Positions 54,817 through 64,000 of a stretch of DNA of 64,000 nt are shown here, piece after piece. The position numbers and the translations under genes were made by a program. Under the pieces are notes generated by a model. That model saw only the letters and a list, made by a program, of their open reading frames with translations, was not told where the DNA came from and did not search any database. This stretch comes from Macrocybe gigantea (taxonomy: Eukaryota; Basidiomycota; Agaricomycetes; Agaricales; Callistosporiaceae): assembly GCA_011319805.1 (NCBI GenBank), contig SJRY01000266.1, positions 248,001 to 312,000 of the forward strand, written 5' to 3'. Position 1 is the stretch's first letter, and every line of letters begins with the position of its first letter.

Positions 54817-57800
54817 GGTTGAGCGCGGAAAAGGAACAGACTCGAGCAGGATCGTTCTTGTCCTTAAGTGCAGACCGGCGTCATTAAGTAACGCATGAGA
54901 TCCAAACTCTGAAGATCGTGCCGAAACCTCGCTCTCATTCCTTTTTTTGCTTTTCTTTTTTTCTTTTATTCATTCCTTGTCACAGCCAGTCACATCATCG
55001 GAACTACCCCGTCCTGTCCAACAATCCGCGACTCTGTCAATCGTTCAGGGTCGTCCCTTGTTCAGAACTTTTCTTTTCTTCGTGCCCATGAAGCAAGGAA
55101 GGGGGAAAAAAAAGGAAAAGACGAGGGATATCAGCTCTCCAATTCCATTCACTGCCCGTCTGTCAAAGATGAAAGAAAATACATGCCTATCGTGTCCCGC
55201 AACCCCATGCCGGCATTCATCCGTCGATCGAGAAGTCTGGTTGCACGCTCGAACCATCTCGACAATGCCACAGCAGCCAGCTGGACGGACAAACCTTCCA
55301 GATGGTCCAGACTGCTGTCCTTTTCCATCAAGAACTTCCCAACTGGCTCGAACCTTTTCCTTACCACCCCCGGGAAAAAAATCCACAGCCCCTTGCATTC
55401 GAGACCGCCTGCCGTCCAGCAGCTCTGGTCCATCGGCACCAACACGCAAACCCTTCCGTCGAGGCTCAAACGATCCATTCCTGGCAATCAACAGCATTTC
55501 AAAATAATCGCAAGCAACAGGTTATTAACTTGGGCTACTCTTATTGATAAGATTCACCACAAGAGTGATCGGTGCGGTTTTCTTTTCCCAACCTCATGAT
55601 TGGGACTCTAGTGGTTTCAGCACCATTTTGGGGCGTTCTAGCAATCTGGTTAATCATATGGCGAGTAAAAGTAACCGACATGTGGGCTTCGCATCTACGG
55701 ACATACCCATGATGACCGTGTGAGGCAAGACTTGTCTCCCAAATCGAGGAAACCCGCACAGAAAGTCGGACTGATACGCGAAAATCTCATCTAAGACAAA
55801 TCTAATCAGAAAACGTGCCCCGTCTCCTCATCCCCTTTTCGTTCCATTATGCAACTCTCGACGTCGGTGGCGCGGGTGAGCTGGAGATGACTCGTCGTCT
55901 CCACGCACGTATCAGCATCAGCATCGTGTCTCTCACGACCTACAGCCTAGCGAACAAAATGTATAAATATATTATGGGCTGTCGCGCCGGATTAGTGGCG
56001 TAGCTTGCCCAACACGTAAATCTATTTCAGCCGCGCGGCCCACTGTTAAACTTGAGCCTTCTGATCTGGATTTGAAAGGCGAAAGGGAAGACAACCAAAA
56101 AAAAAACAACAGGAGAAAAAAAGACCTTGAAGTGTTGGCATATCGAAAGGTGCAGCGACCACATTGTGCAATCATCCGCGGAAGACGGGCCTCAGGTTCT
56201 AAATTTGGCGCAAATTTCACAGCCCAAAACTTTCCAGAATGCTGGCAACATCGGTGAGTTTATCTTTGATGGTGATTGTGCATGGACTGACAAGTAAAAC
56301 CATCGGCGCCCAAGTCACCCAGTCACTTTGCAAAGAAAAGAGCGCGAGCTAATACGATAACAACGCTGCGGCTCCTTACACAGGTACTGTCGGTACTTGC
56401 CATGATTAGCCCATCCTTTCCCTTTTTCTTCTAGAGGTGAGAAAAAGGTCTCGTTACCGTAAGTCTGAATAACGTTAGCCGGGTGCCACAATCAGTCAAC
56501 CTCGTCAAAGAATTCAGACTGTCAGTGAACTTGGTGTATTCAACTATATATCAGATGAGCTACGATCAATACTTGCGAGCGAAACGTGGACGGATTTGGC
56601 TTGGCAGGATGACATTTAAAGGGCCGTCCCTGCGGGACTTGTGACACGTCCTTGACGCCGGTTGGATATGGAAGCATCAGATGAAATTACACATGCTCAT
56701 GAAATGTGATGAACTTCCTGCCTTTCGCTCGGCGAGTGCGAACAAGAGCAGGGGACGGAAGAGATCAATCTTCTCTTTCCTGATTAAGGCACGTTGCTGG
56801 CGAGACATGAGGTTTGGGGTGCCAAAGAGAAAAGCAATGAAAAACTGATGGCGAGCGAACTGGTCAAGTCTCAGGAAAAGAAAAAGAGCACAAAGGCAAG
56901 GACCCATGAGAAAAAGTCTAGCCTGATGTAAGCGAATGTGACTCGGCTATGCCTTTTCGAGGTACGGATCGTTCAGATGGGGTGTCAATTCAGGCGATTG
57001 TGGGTACGAACGGAGTGGAGGTCCGTTCGCGCTTTGCAAACTGTTGCCGTGATGCAGGTGGTCAGCAGGCCGCAGCGATCGAATTTCCTCACCGAGGTGA
57101 TCTACACATGTTCAAACATGTTCAACGTACGGCGGCAAGGCCAGTATTAGATCGGTATAGTGTTTTTGCTGTCACAAAGCCGACGCATGAGATTTGGCCG
57201 ACATGATCTATGAAGATCTCAGAACAACAGAGAAAAGATGTCCAGCTCAGGGGACACAGAAAAGAAGCAGAGGTCCAGGCATATGGTGTTCCGAAGGTAT
57301 CAACGATTGGCGGAGAGCACAACAAAGGATCCAGGCCCAGCGGCTTCGCATACTAGCGATCAAGTCGAGCTCTCGAACCGGCTATCCAGCCATGTTTGTG
57401 GAGGTGCGAATTGTATCCCACGCAGGAACAAGTGGTCCAGCCAGGATCGCCAGAATGATTGACGTGTGTAGAATCGATGCCGTTGATTGGATCAGACGAT
57501 TGAGATATTCCTGTTTGTGGCTGGCTAGCTGAACGGCGAACACAAGCAGCCGGGCGAGAACAACGAGGTAAAAAGGCAGCCCTGAGTTTTTCCACATGCT
57601 GCGTTAGCGAAGAGCGTTTAGCCATGCTGTCGAGGGGACAGAATCGCTCCACCCAGGTCCGTGATTGCGATTGAGAGATTGCCTGCTTGCCGTGGGGTTT
57701 GGAAGTGAAGAATCATAAAGTCAATAACTCCCGAAGAATGCAATTACGGCAGCGCAGACCCTGGTACTTGCCATCAATTCAGCAGTTAACCAGCTTGTCC

Positions 57801-58191
57801 ACGCAGTCGATCGACCGAAAGGTCCAGACAGGCGTTCAGTGTCAAAAGTCAAGAACTCAAGCTACTCAAGAGTGACTTTGTGCCTTTTCGGTCGGGCATC
57901 ATTTGTTTGCGGACAAATAGACACAAATACTTGAGATCACTTCGACGATCCACGTTGTCTTTCTGTCCACCAACTGCTTGTTCCGACATACGCATTTCGA
58001 TAGGTGTGTGCTCTTGTTTTCACCATTGCCCTGCTCATTTATTTTTTCCGTCTTATGATAGGATAAAGTAGACAGAACAGCGCCGTGCGTTCCCATTAAC
58101 ACGGCATGTCAGCGGATGAACGTCGCAAAATCTCCCAAAATATGTTCTGACCCAAAGAAAAACAGCACAAATCAAACTTCTGCCGGTCATC
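54817..58191. other. Gene-poor stretch of about 3.4 kb
   Basis: No gene I can support firmly. Opposing open frames at 55045-55599 have no motifs. On the minus strand, 57382-57597 encodes a hydrophobic 71-residue frame (FYLVVLARLLVFAVQLASHK, then SILHTSIILAILAGPLVP), and 56677-56907 a frame with QFARHQFFIAFLFGTPNLMS; they might be exons of one small membrane protein gene, but I could not join them. The last 100 bases are the 5' flank of the phosphatidylserine synthase gene. Confidence 0.4.
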
Positions 58192-60385
58192 ATGCCTTCC
58201 GTCAGGGATGAAAACCCCAACTTGTCGCCCACGTCTCCGGCCGAAGATTCGGACAATGTCCTTTCGCCTGTCGCTGAACCTGAGCCCAAACCGGGATTAA
58301 ACGGGGTGCCCGTCCGATGTAAGTGACTAAGCCAGCCACCTAAATGGAAGGTCTGCGTTGAATTTGACGCTACCTTGCGGTATCGCCGAATCAGGGTACG
58401 ATGTATGTGGCGTCAACTTCTTTCGTTCTGTCTGTCAAATCAACGTTTCTCATGTGTTGCCCTGGTCTTCTATCATTTTTTCTGCTTCCGCGTATTGCTT
58501 TGCTTGCGTGCTAGGCGGACCGAACGGAATCTTACACACGCATAGAACCATTTCAGGAGAAACATGATACGAGCGTTGAGTGTGTAATTTCTCTGTTATC
58601 GGAAATTCAGTTCCGCTGAAACATTTCATGCGTTCCGCCAAAGATTTTTCTACAAACCCATTACCCTGACTGCCCTGACCTGTGGCTTGATCGTCCTTGC
58701 ATACGTCGCTACAACACAGGATGTCCTCGAAGAGGGACAAGACAAACGGAGAGTGTATGTTTTCGTGTTCTGTGTCGCCCCGGCGCTAGACGTTACGTTA
58801 CCTTCTCATTCCCATTTAGTGGTGTATATGCCGCCGTCGCGTCGTTTCTGATGTTTTCGATGATACAATTCCGCGACGGGCCTTTCGTTCGACCGCATCC
58901 GGCATTTTGGAGAATCGTTTTGGGAATCAATCTGCTTTATGAACTGGCGCTCGTTTTTCTCTTGTTTCAGGATTTGGACACAGCTCGCTCGATGATGACT
59001 TTGATAGATCCAAAATTGGGAGTGCCTCTTCCGGAAAAGAGCTACGCTGAAGATTGCGCTCTCACGCCCAACAATTTATGGGTTTGTTTACCGTCGTTGA
59101 CCGCGCCCATTCTCGGAGTCGACTGAAACCACGACTCAGAATGCCGTCGATATTTTTTGTCTTGCCCATGCCTTAGGATGGTTTGGAAAAGCTATGATAC
59201 TGCGAGATTATTGGTTTTGCTGGGTGCGCCGGTCTTAGCCAAGTATCTAATTGTTCCTTTCTTACTGTTGTTAGATTTTGAGCATTGCCTTTGAACTGGC
59301 AGAATACAGCTTGCAGCATCAGCTGCCTAATTTTGCAGAGGTATGCCGTACACGCTCGTAACCATTGTCATGATTTACCATATTCACCAGTGTTGGTGGG
59401 ATCATGTCAGTGTTAATAAATCCGCTTCTAGAAACTACTTTTTATGTACGGTTCGAGCAGTGGATTCTAGACGTCTTGGTTTGTAACTGGCTCGGGACCT
59501 ACCTCGGTAAGTTTCGACGATGATGTCGGACATTCTCCGTGGACCTGATGGGCATGGCAATGGGACAGGGATGAAAGTCTGTCAATATCTCGAAGTCAAG
59601 GTATGTAATTGATCTATCAGTGTTTGCGCAGCTCCTAATCTTATGTGAAAGCCATATGAATGGCGTGGTCTCCGTCAAACACGCGGTCTGCGCTCGAAAG
59701 CTAAACGGGTCCTTAGCCAATTCTCTCCTCATGATTTCACGGCCTTCAAATGGGGTACAGCCTCGTCATTCACTCACTTCGTCACAGTTGTGCTTCTGCT
59801 TGCGGTCTTCTTGGCCGCAGAGCTTAATCCTTTCTATTTGAAGGTCTGGAGTGAGAATTTCGCACGCAGTAGCGGACTGATCTTGCCTCCCCCCCAACAA
59901 CAGAGCCTTCTATGGATGGAACCTGACCACCCAATCGTAATCTTGCGTTTAGCAGGCGTCTTCTTGTGCGCGTTGCCAGCCGTCCGCGAGTTATACCAGT
60001 ATATCAACGAGTCAAGGTAACCATCTCCAGGAGAGATCTTCTGAAGACTAGGTCTGCTATTTGGATTCACGTCTTTCTTCTTTTAGACGGGCTGTGAGGA
60101 TGGGCCAGCATGTATGGCTTCTTCTGGCAACGATCATGACGGAGCTTCTCGTGATAAAGAAATGGAGCAAGGGCCAATTCCCTCAACCCCTCCCTACGTC
60201 AGTCAGGTGGGGTTGGACGATCGGCGGAATGCTTTTGGTGCTTTATCCAACTATCCAAGTGAGCGACCTGTTCCTTTTATGTGTATCTTGATGAACGCTC
60301 CCTACCACCAATCCAGTTCGGTATTCCTAGCGCGAGGCGTTATATTCGCAAGCATACGAAATCATCGAAGACGAAAATCCTTTAA
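58192..60385 (+). CDS. Phosphatidylserine synthase, base-exchange (PTDSS) type
   Basis: Enzymes of this family make phosphatidylserine in the ER membrane by swapping the head group of an existing phospholipid for serine. The start MPSVRDENPNLSPTSPAEDS is a disordered cytosolic leader. Then come HAFRQRFFYKPITLTALTCG and LIVLAYVATTQDVLEE, MFSMIQFRDGPFVRPHPAFW, RIVLGINLLYELALVFLLFQ and SYAEDCALTPNNLW. The family core follows: ILSIAFELAEYSLQHQLPNF, AECWWDH, VCNWLGTYLGMKVCQYLEVK and PYEWRGLRQT, then further helices and a basic end, RRYIRKHTKSSKTKIL. The CWWDH and NxxGxYLGM motifs match the PSS family (Pfam PF03034), not the CDP-alcohol type of yeast Cho1. Around 10 exons. The splice between the first and second exons (58320-58610) is not fully resolved. 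Confidence 0.92.
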
Positions 60386-60994
60386 TGCGTATTCCACTTT
60401 GATGCTATTTATTCCTTCTCTCTTCGGCCTTTTGCTGTCGAGAAATGAGCTTATGCATGATTGAAGGCTCGCATTTTGTACCATAGACTTCAAGAGTCCT
60501 AACTTTGTATATGCAGGGACATCTCATCGTTAGTTTTTTGTCCCTCGTTCGTTTCATCGCTGTACATCTGCTCATACCCTTTCTTCATGTAAATTTCCGT
60601 TAATTATGCTTTTGACGGCAGCGGTGTCTTTCTCGCGTTGTTGCTTTTATCCTAATTGTGTTATATTGCACATGCATTCCGAATTTGTCTTTTTCATTTC
60701 GGTTTGTGTTTGAGCTCCTCAGTGTGAAATACACCGAGTAATAGATTATGAATCAAGGGCTTAATAAAAACTTTGTGAGTAGATACCACTCGCTTATTGT
60801 CACGGCATGGTGAGTACGTTAATTTTACTCCACTGCTCATCCTACCCCATAGTTTGTCCTAACTTGGTGGGGTACAAATAACCACAAAGAATGATATGTA
60901 AGCAACACAGCCACAACGGAGTCCTTACACACCATCATCACCGTCGTTGTCATTCACTTCACCAATAACGTCCAAGGAACTATAGACAGCCAAT
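60386..60994. other. Intergenic, about 600 bases
   Basis: 3' flank of the phosphatidylserine synthase and promoter of KIN17. AT-richer than the genes around it, with no open frame of interest. Confidence 0.55.
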
Positions 60995-62108
60995 ATGCCA
61001 CGCGCAGAAGGTAATTATATATTTTGCACGATTGATTCGTTGACAATCTGACCCCGTATGATGTAGTCGGAACGCCGAAATACCTCGCTAATAAAATGAA
61101 GTCCAAGGGACTTCAGCGGCTACGATGGTACTGCCAAGTCTGCCAGAAGCAATGTCGGGATGAGAACGGATTCAAGTGCCATGCGCAGTCCGAGTCGCAT
61201 TTACGGCAGATGCTCGTTGTTGGGGAAAATGCCGGCAAACATATCTCGGATTTCTCGAGCCAGTTCCAGTCGGAATTCGTATCACTCCTTTCTAGACGGT
61301 GAGCAGTCGTGTTACCATTCGCTAACGCCGAAACGTTGCTGATGAGCGCACTTTGCTTCTCGTAGGTTCGGCACAAAGCGAGTCTTGGCGAATCGAGTTT
61401 ATCAAGAATACATCTCGGATAAACATCATCTGCACATGAATTCCACCCGCTGGGTCACCCTTACTGAGTTCGCCAAGCACTTGGGGCGAACTGGCGTCGC
61501 TAGAGTTGATGAGACGGAGAAGGGCTGGTTTATCGCTTGGATTGACAACAGTCCAAAGGCGCTGGCGAAGGCGGTAAGCTCCTTTTGTCTATCACTTGCT
61601 TCTGAATTTTGCTCACATATTCTTTCACGCTCAGGAGGCGACTCTGAAGAAGGAACGCGCTACGACGTCGGACGAGCAAAGAGAGCGAATGCTGATCGCG
61701 GAGCAGATTGAACGAGCAGCAGCCCAAGCGGAAGCCGACTCGTCCTCGAGTGATTCAGCTCCGGTGGAAGAGGGTCTCAAACGCGACGAGAGCTCAGAGA
61801 AGGTCGTGCTATCTATCTCCATGAAGCCGACCGCGTCTACATCGGCTCCGGCTTCAGGCTCTACGCCAGTCTCCTTAGGCGGCCTGAAGAACCCGCTCAA
61901 ACCAACTGTTAATCCGCTGAAGGCCAATCCGCTGAAACGACCTAACGTGTTTAAGGGAGCGGCTTCTTCATTGAATGCAGACGATACACAGAAGTCATTA
62001 GAGAAAAAACGTCCTGCTCCTACCATGTCAGCCGCGGAAAGGCTTATTCTCGAGGAGCAAGAACGAAAGCGGAGAAGAATGGAGCGGGATAATGCCCAGC
62101 TTGCGTGA
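60995..62108 (+). CDS. kin17: KIN17-like zinc-finger protein (Rts2 family)
   Basis: KIN17 proteins bind DNA and RNA and act in DNA replication, the damage response and splicing. The first exon is only 16 nt (MPRAE, 60995-61010). Exon 2 gives VGTPKYLANKMKSKGLQRLR and the C2H2 finger WYCQVCQKQCRDENGFKCHA with QSESHLRQM. Then come HISDFSSQFQSEFVSLLSRR, FGTKRVLANRVYQEYISDKH, the winged-helix-like HLHMNSTRWVTLTEFAKHLG and GWFIAWIDNSPKALAKA. The tail is Lys/Glu-rich with NPLKPTVNPLKANPLKRPNV repeats and EEQERKRRRMERDNAQLA. It has four exons and about 300 residues, lacking the C-terminal KOW part of animal KIN17, as in other fungi. No frame problem seen. Confidence 0.95.
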
Positions 62109-62672
62109 AATCCCAATGGATGTGATGTATGATCACTATCGTAGAACCTGTATTCCTAATTATAAGATCTTCGCATGCACATATATGACACTCAAGTGAT
62201 ATACTGACAACTACTCTGACTGCGACCTAAACAATCTTTCAAGAGAATTCTTTGCCCCTCATCGGCACCATTTACGCCGGATTTGAAACCTCATTTTCCT
62301 CTCCAAATGGGTTCATGAATGGCATATGTCTGCCCGCAAGAATTGAATAAACTTCTTTGGCGAAATAGGACAAACTCTTATGCTCAACGTGTGGAATTTG
62401 GGAAATCCGTAGTCGACGCAGGAACCTAGTCTCTTAGTCGCCATGAAGGATATATATACAGAGGCAAAACGATGAAAGGTGCGCCATTTGGTTACAGTGT
62501 TCGGACTAGCTAAACATGACAAAAAAGCTCTTCAAGAGCGTTGCGGACTATTAAGGCCGGCGAGGGTGCGGCCCAGTCGGCAGATGGCGTTGATAAGCGC
62601 CTCGAGCCCGTTCTCGACTGAAAGAAGGCAAATCCAATGCTTCCGAGCTTGTCTCTCTAACCATCGACCAGC
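62109..62672. other. Intergenic, about 560 bases
   Basis: 3' flank of KIN17 and promoter of the GH5 gene. A TATA-like tatatata lies at 62450-62459, roughly 215 bases before the GH5 ATG. No other feature seen. Confidence 0.5.
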
Positions 62673-64000
62673 ATGCAGTACCAGCCAGTCTCCGCGCATG
62701 ACCACCAAATGGAGGGTTGGCCATACCCTTCGCAGCAGGTTACATGGAACGCTCAAGAGGTATATGATCCTGTACGTTCAAATTTGACGGCTTGCCATCT
62801 GCCTCCGCGTCCGACCACCGTGACTTTCAGTACAGAAACGACTCACCAGTACCTATACAAAGCGTCTCTTCTAGCACAACACGTGTCCTTCCAGGCCCTT
62901 ACCACTATAAACGATCACGGAGGAAGAAATTCGCTTTGCTTGCTTTGCTAGCAGTTGTAGTGGTGGCCACAGCGGTCACGGTCCCTCTTGTGTTGACATC
63001 CTTACATCGGGGGACGCATCCGAATTCCTCGCATCATGGCCTAGACAATACCCCGAAGCCAACTTCGGTTCGACAGGAAGCACGATCGTTGCAGAAGACG
63101 GTACTTCCTTCGTTTACACGAACAATTTTGGAGGTGACTGGGTCTCTGATCCAACGGACCCATTTGGTGCAGGGGGCAAGGCCCAGGCCTGGAGTAAACG
63201 AATTGGAACGGAAGAATGGATTTGGGGCACAGACATTGCTCGAGGAGTCAATTTAGGGTATCGTACCACCGGCCGAGTCTCATGCGTCAAGTTTGACTGA
63301 TTGATCTCTCCGCGCTTTGTCCTTCGAAGGGGGTGGCTTGGTGCGTCTTATCCATTCTACCAAGAAAAACATCGTATCTGATGGTGGCTTCGAAGTTACC
63401 GAACCTTTCATCTGTCCTGCCCTGTACGAGAAGTACATTAATTCAAGCAAAACCGAGATCGCCGATGAATGGACGCTGTCGATCGCGATGGGTGAAAACC
63501 TTGCGAAGGAGATGGAAGAGCATTACTCAACTTTTGTGGTAAGCGGCCGAATTCGTTATCAAGTGACTGTAGCTCGTGGGATTGAATGTCAGAATGCTAG
63601 ACCGAAAGAGACTTTGCCGAGATCGCAGGTGGGTCAGATGAGTTCTTACCCTAGCGCCGGAGCCATTTACTCGTATCTGCTTCAAGCTGCGGGTCTCAAC
63701 TGGGTGCGAATACCAATTGGTTTCTGGGCTATCGAAACCATCAACGACGAGCCTTTCTTGGTCGGAACATCTTGGAAATACTTTCTCAAAGCGTATGCCT
63801 AACACATGGTCGGAAATCTCGGCTCTGGCTGACGATCCCTCATAGAATTCAATGGGACGGAAGTACGGGATACGCATCTACCTTGATCTACATGCGCTAC
63901 CAGGAAGCCAAAACGGCTGGGTAACTCATTCACTTGTATGAACATGTTTCGGCTCCTAATTTCCCATGAACAAAGAATCATTCAGGGAAAAGTGATTATT
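62673..64000 (+). CDS. Membrane-anchored exo-beta-1,3-glucanase, GH5 (3' end outside window)
   Basis: Trims beta-1,3-glucan in the cell wall. The start is MQYQPVSAHDHQMEGWPYPS, a cytosolic tail, then RRKKFALLALLAVVVVATAV, a type II membrane anchor. After DWVSDPTDPFGAGGKAQAWS comes the GH5 signature, GVNLGGWLVTEPFICPALYE, joined over two introns with an 11-nt exon (63331-63341) between them. It continues with ENLAKEMEEHYSTFV, TERDFAEIA and AAGLNWVRIPIGFWAIETIN, then KYGIRIYLDLHALPGSQNGW. The catalytic glutamates lie beyond the window. Two exons need one extra base: at 63067 (TSGSTGSTIVAED) and at 63854-63856 (QWGRKYGIRIY). The membrane anchor plus GH5 domain is common for wall-modifying glucanases of agaricomycetes. 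The fungal 1,3-glucanase subfamily is the best match. Confidence 0.92.

Noticed and set aside
55045..55599. Opposing open frames of 138-150 codons on both strands.
   Set aside because: Neither shows a known motif, and overlapping long frames on both strands are expected by chance in DNA of this composition.

Overview
The window is nuclear DNA from a filamentous basidiomycete, most likely an agaricomycete (mushroom-forming) fungus. The signs are dense genes on both strands, many introns of about 45-65 nt with GT...AG ends, a class I hydrophobin, a fungal GH35 beta-galactosidase, a GMC oxidoreductase, F-box proteins with the coiled-coil leader common in agaricomycetes, DUF6534-type membrane proteins and a DUF6699 protein. 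There are no operons, CRISPR arrays or bacterial signals. Gene boundaries below come from translating exons by eye and joining them at GT/AG sites that keep the reading frame.

Layout. 1-6 kb: two tandem DUF6534-like multi-pass membrane protein genes, both possibly broken near the C-terminus. 6.5-11.6 kb: a secreted GH35 beta-galactosidase converging on a hydrophobin. 11.6-15.5 kb: a gene-poor stretch. 15.5-25.4 kb: an NTF2/SnoaL-like small protein, a very large Ser-rich protein of unknown function, an F-box protein, and a steroid 5-alpha-reductase-like membrane enzyme. 25.5-25.9 kb: two tRNA-Glu genes with different anticodons. 26-28.5 kb: a secreted GMC oxidoreductase. 30-33.3 kb: an F-box protein converging on NOP56 (box C/D snoRNP core). 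34.9-36.5 kb: a DUF6699 protein. 38.9-47.6 kb: a RING E3 ligase and an importin-7/8-like karyopherin, head to head. 48.3-52.5 kb: ARP6 (SWR1-complex actin-related protein) and a TANGO2/NRDE protein, head to head only about 214 bp apart. 52.9-54.8 kb: a Zn2Cys6 transcription factor. 58.2-64 kb: a base-exchange-type phosphatidylserine synthase, KIN17, and a membrane-anchored GH5 exo-beta-1,3-glucanase cut by the window end, all on the + strand.

The genes do not form one pathway. Core housekeeping genes (NOP56, importin, ARP6, KIN17, PSS, tRNA-Glu) are interspersed with wall and secretion genes (hydrophobin, GH35, GH5, GMC) and regulators (F-box, RING, Zn2Cys6).

The most striking pattern is that about ten conserved coding exons read correctly only if one base is added, often in a run of identical bases such as GGG or CCC. 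That looks like systematic undercalled homopolymers in the assembly rather than many independent pseudogenes. A second notable point is a set of tiny exons (5, 12 and 20 nt) inside the GH35 gene. I did not find a clearly new biological system. The least explained coding sequence is the roughly 1,360-residue Ser-rich protein at 16.5-20.8 kb.
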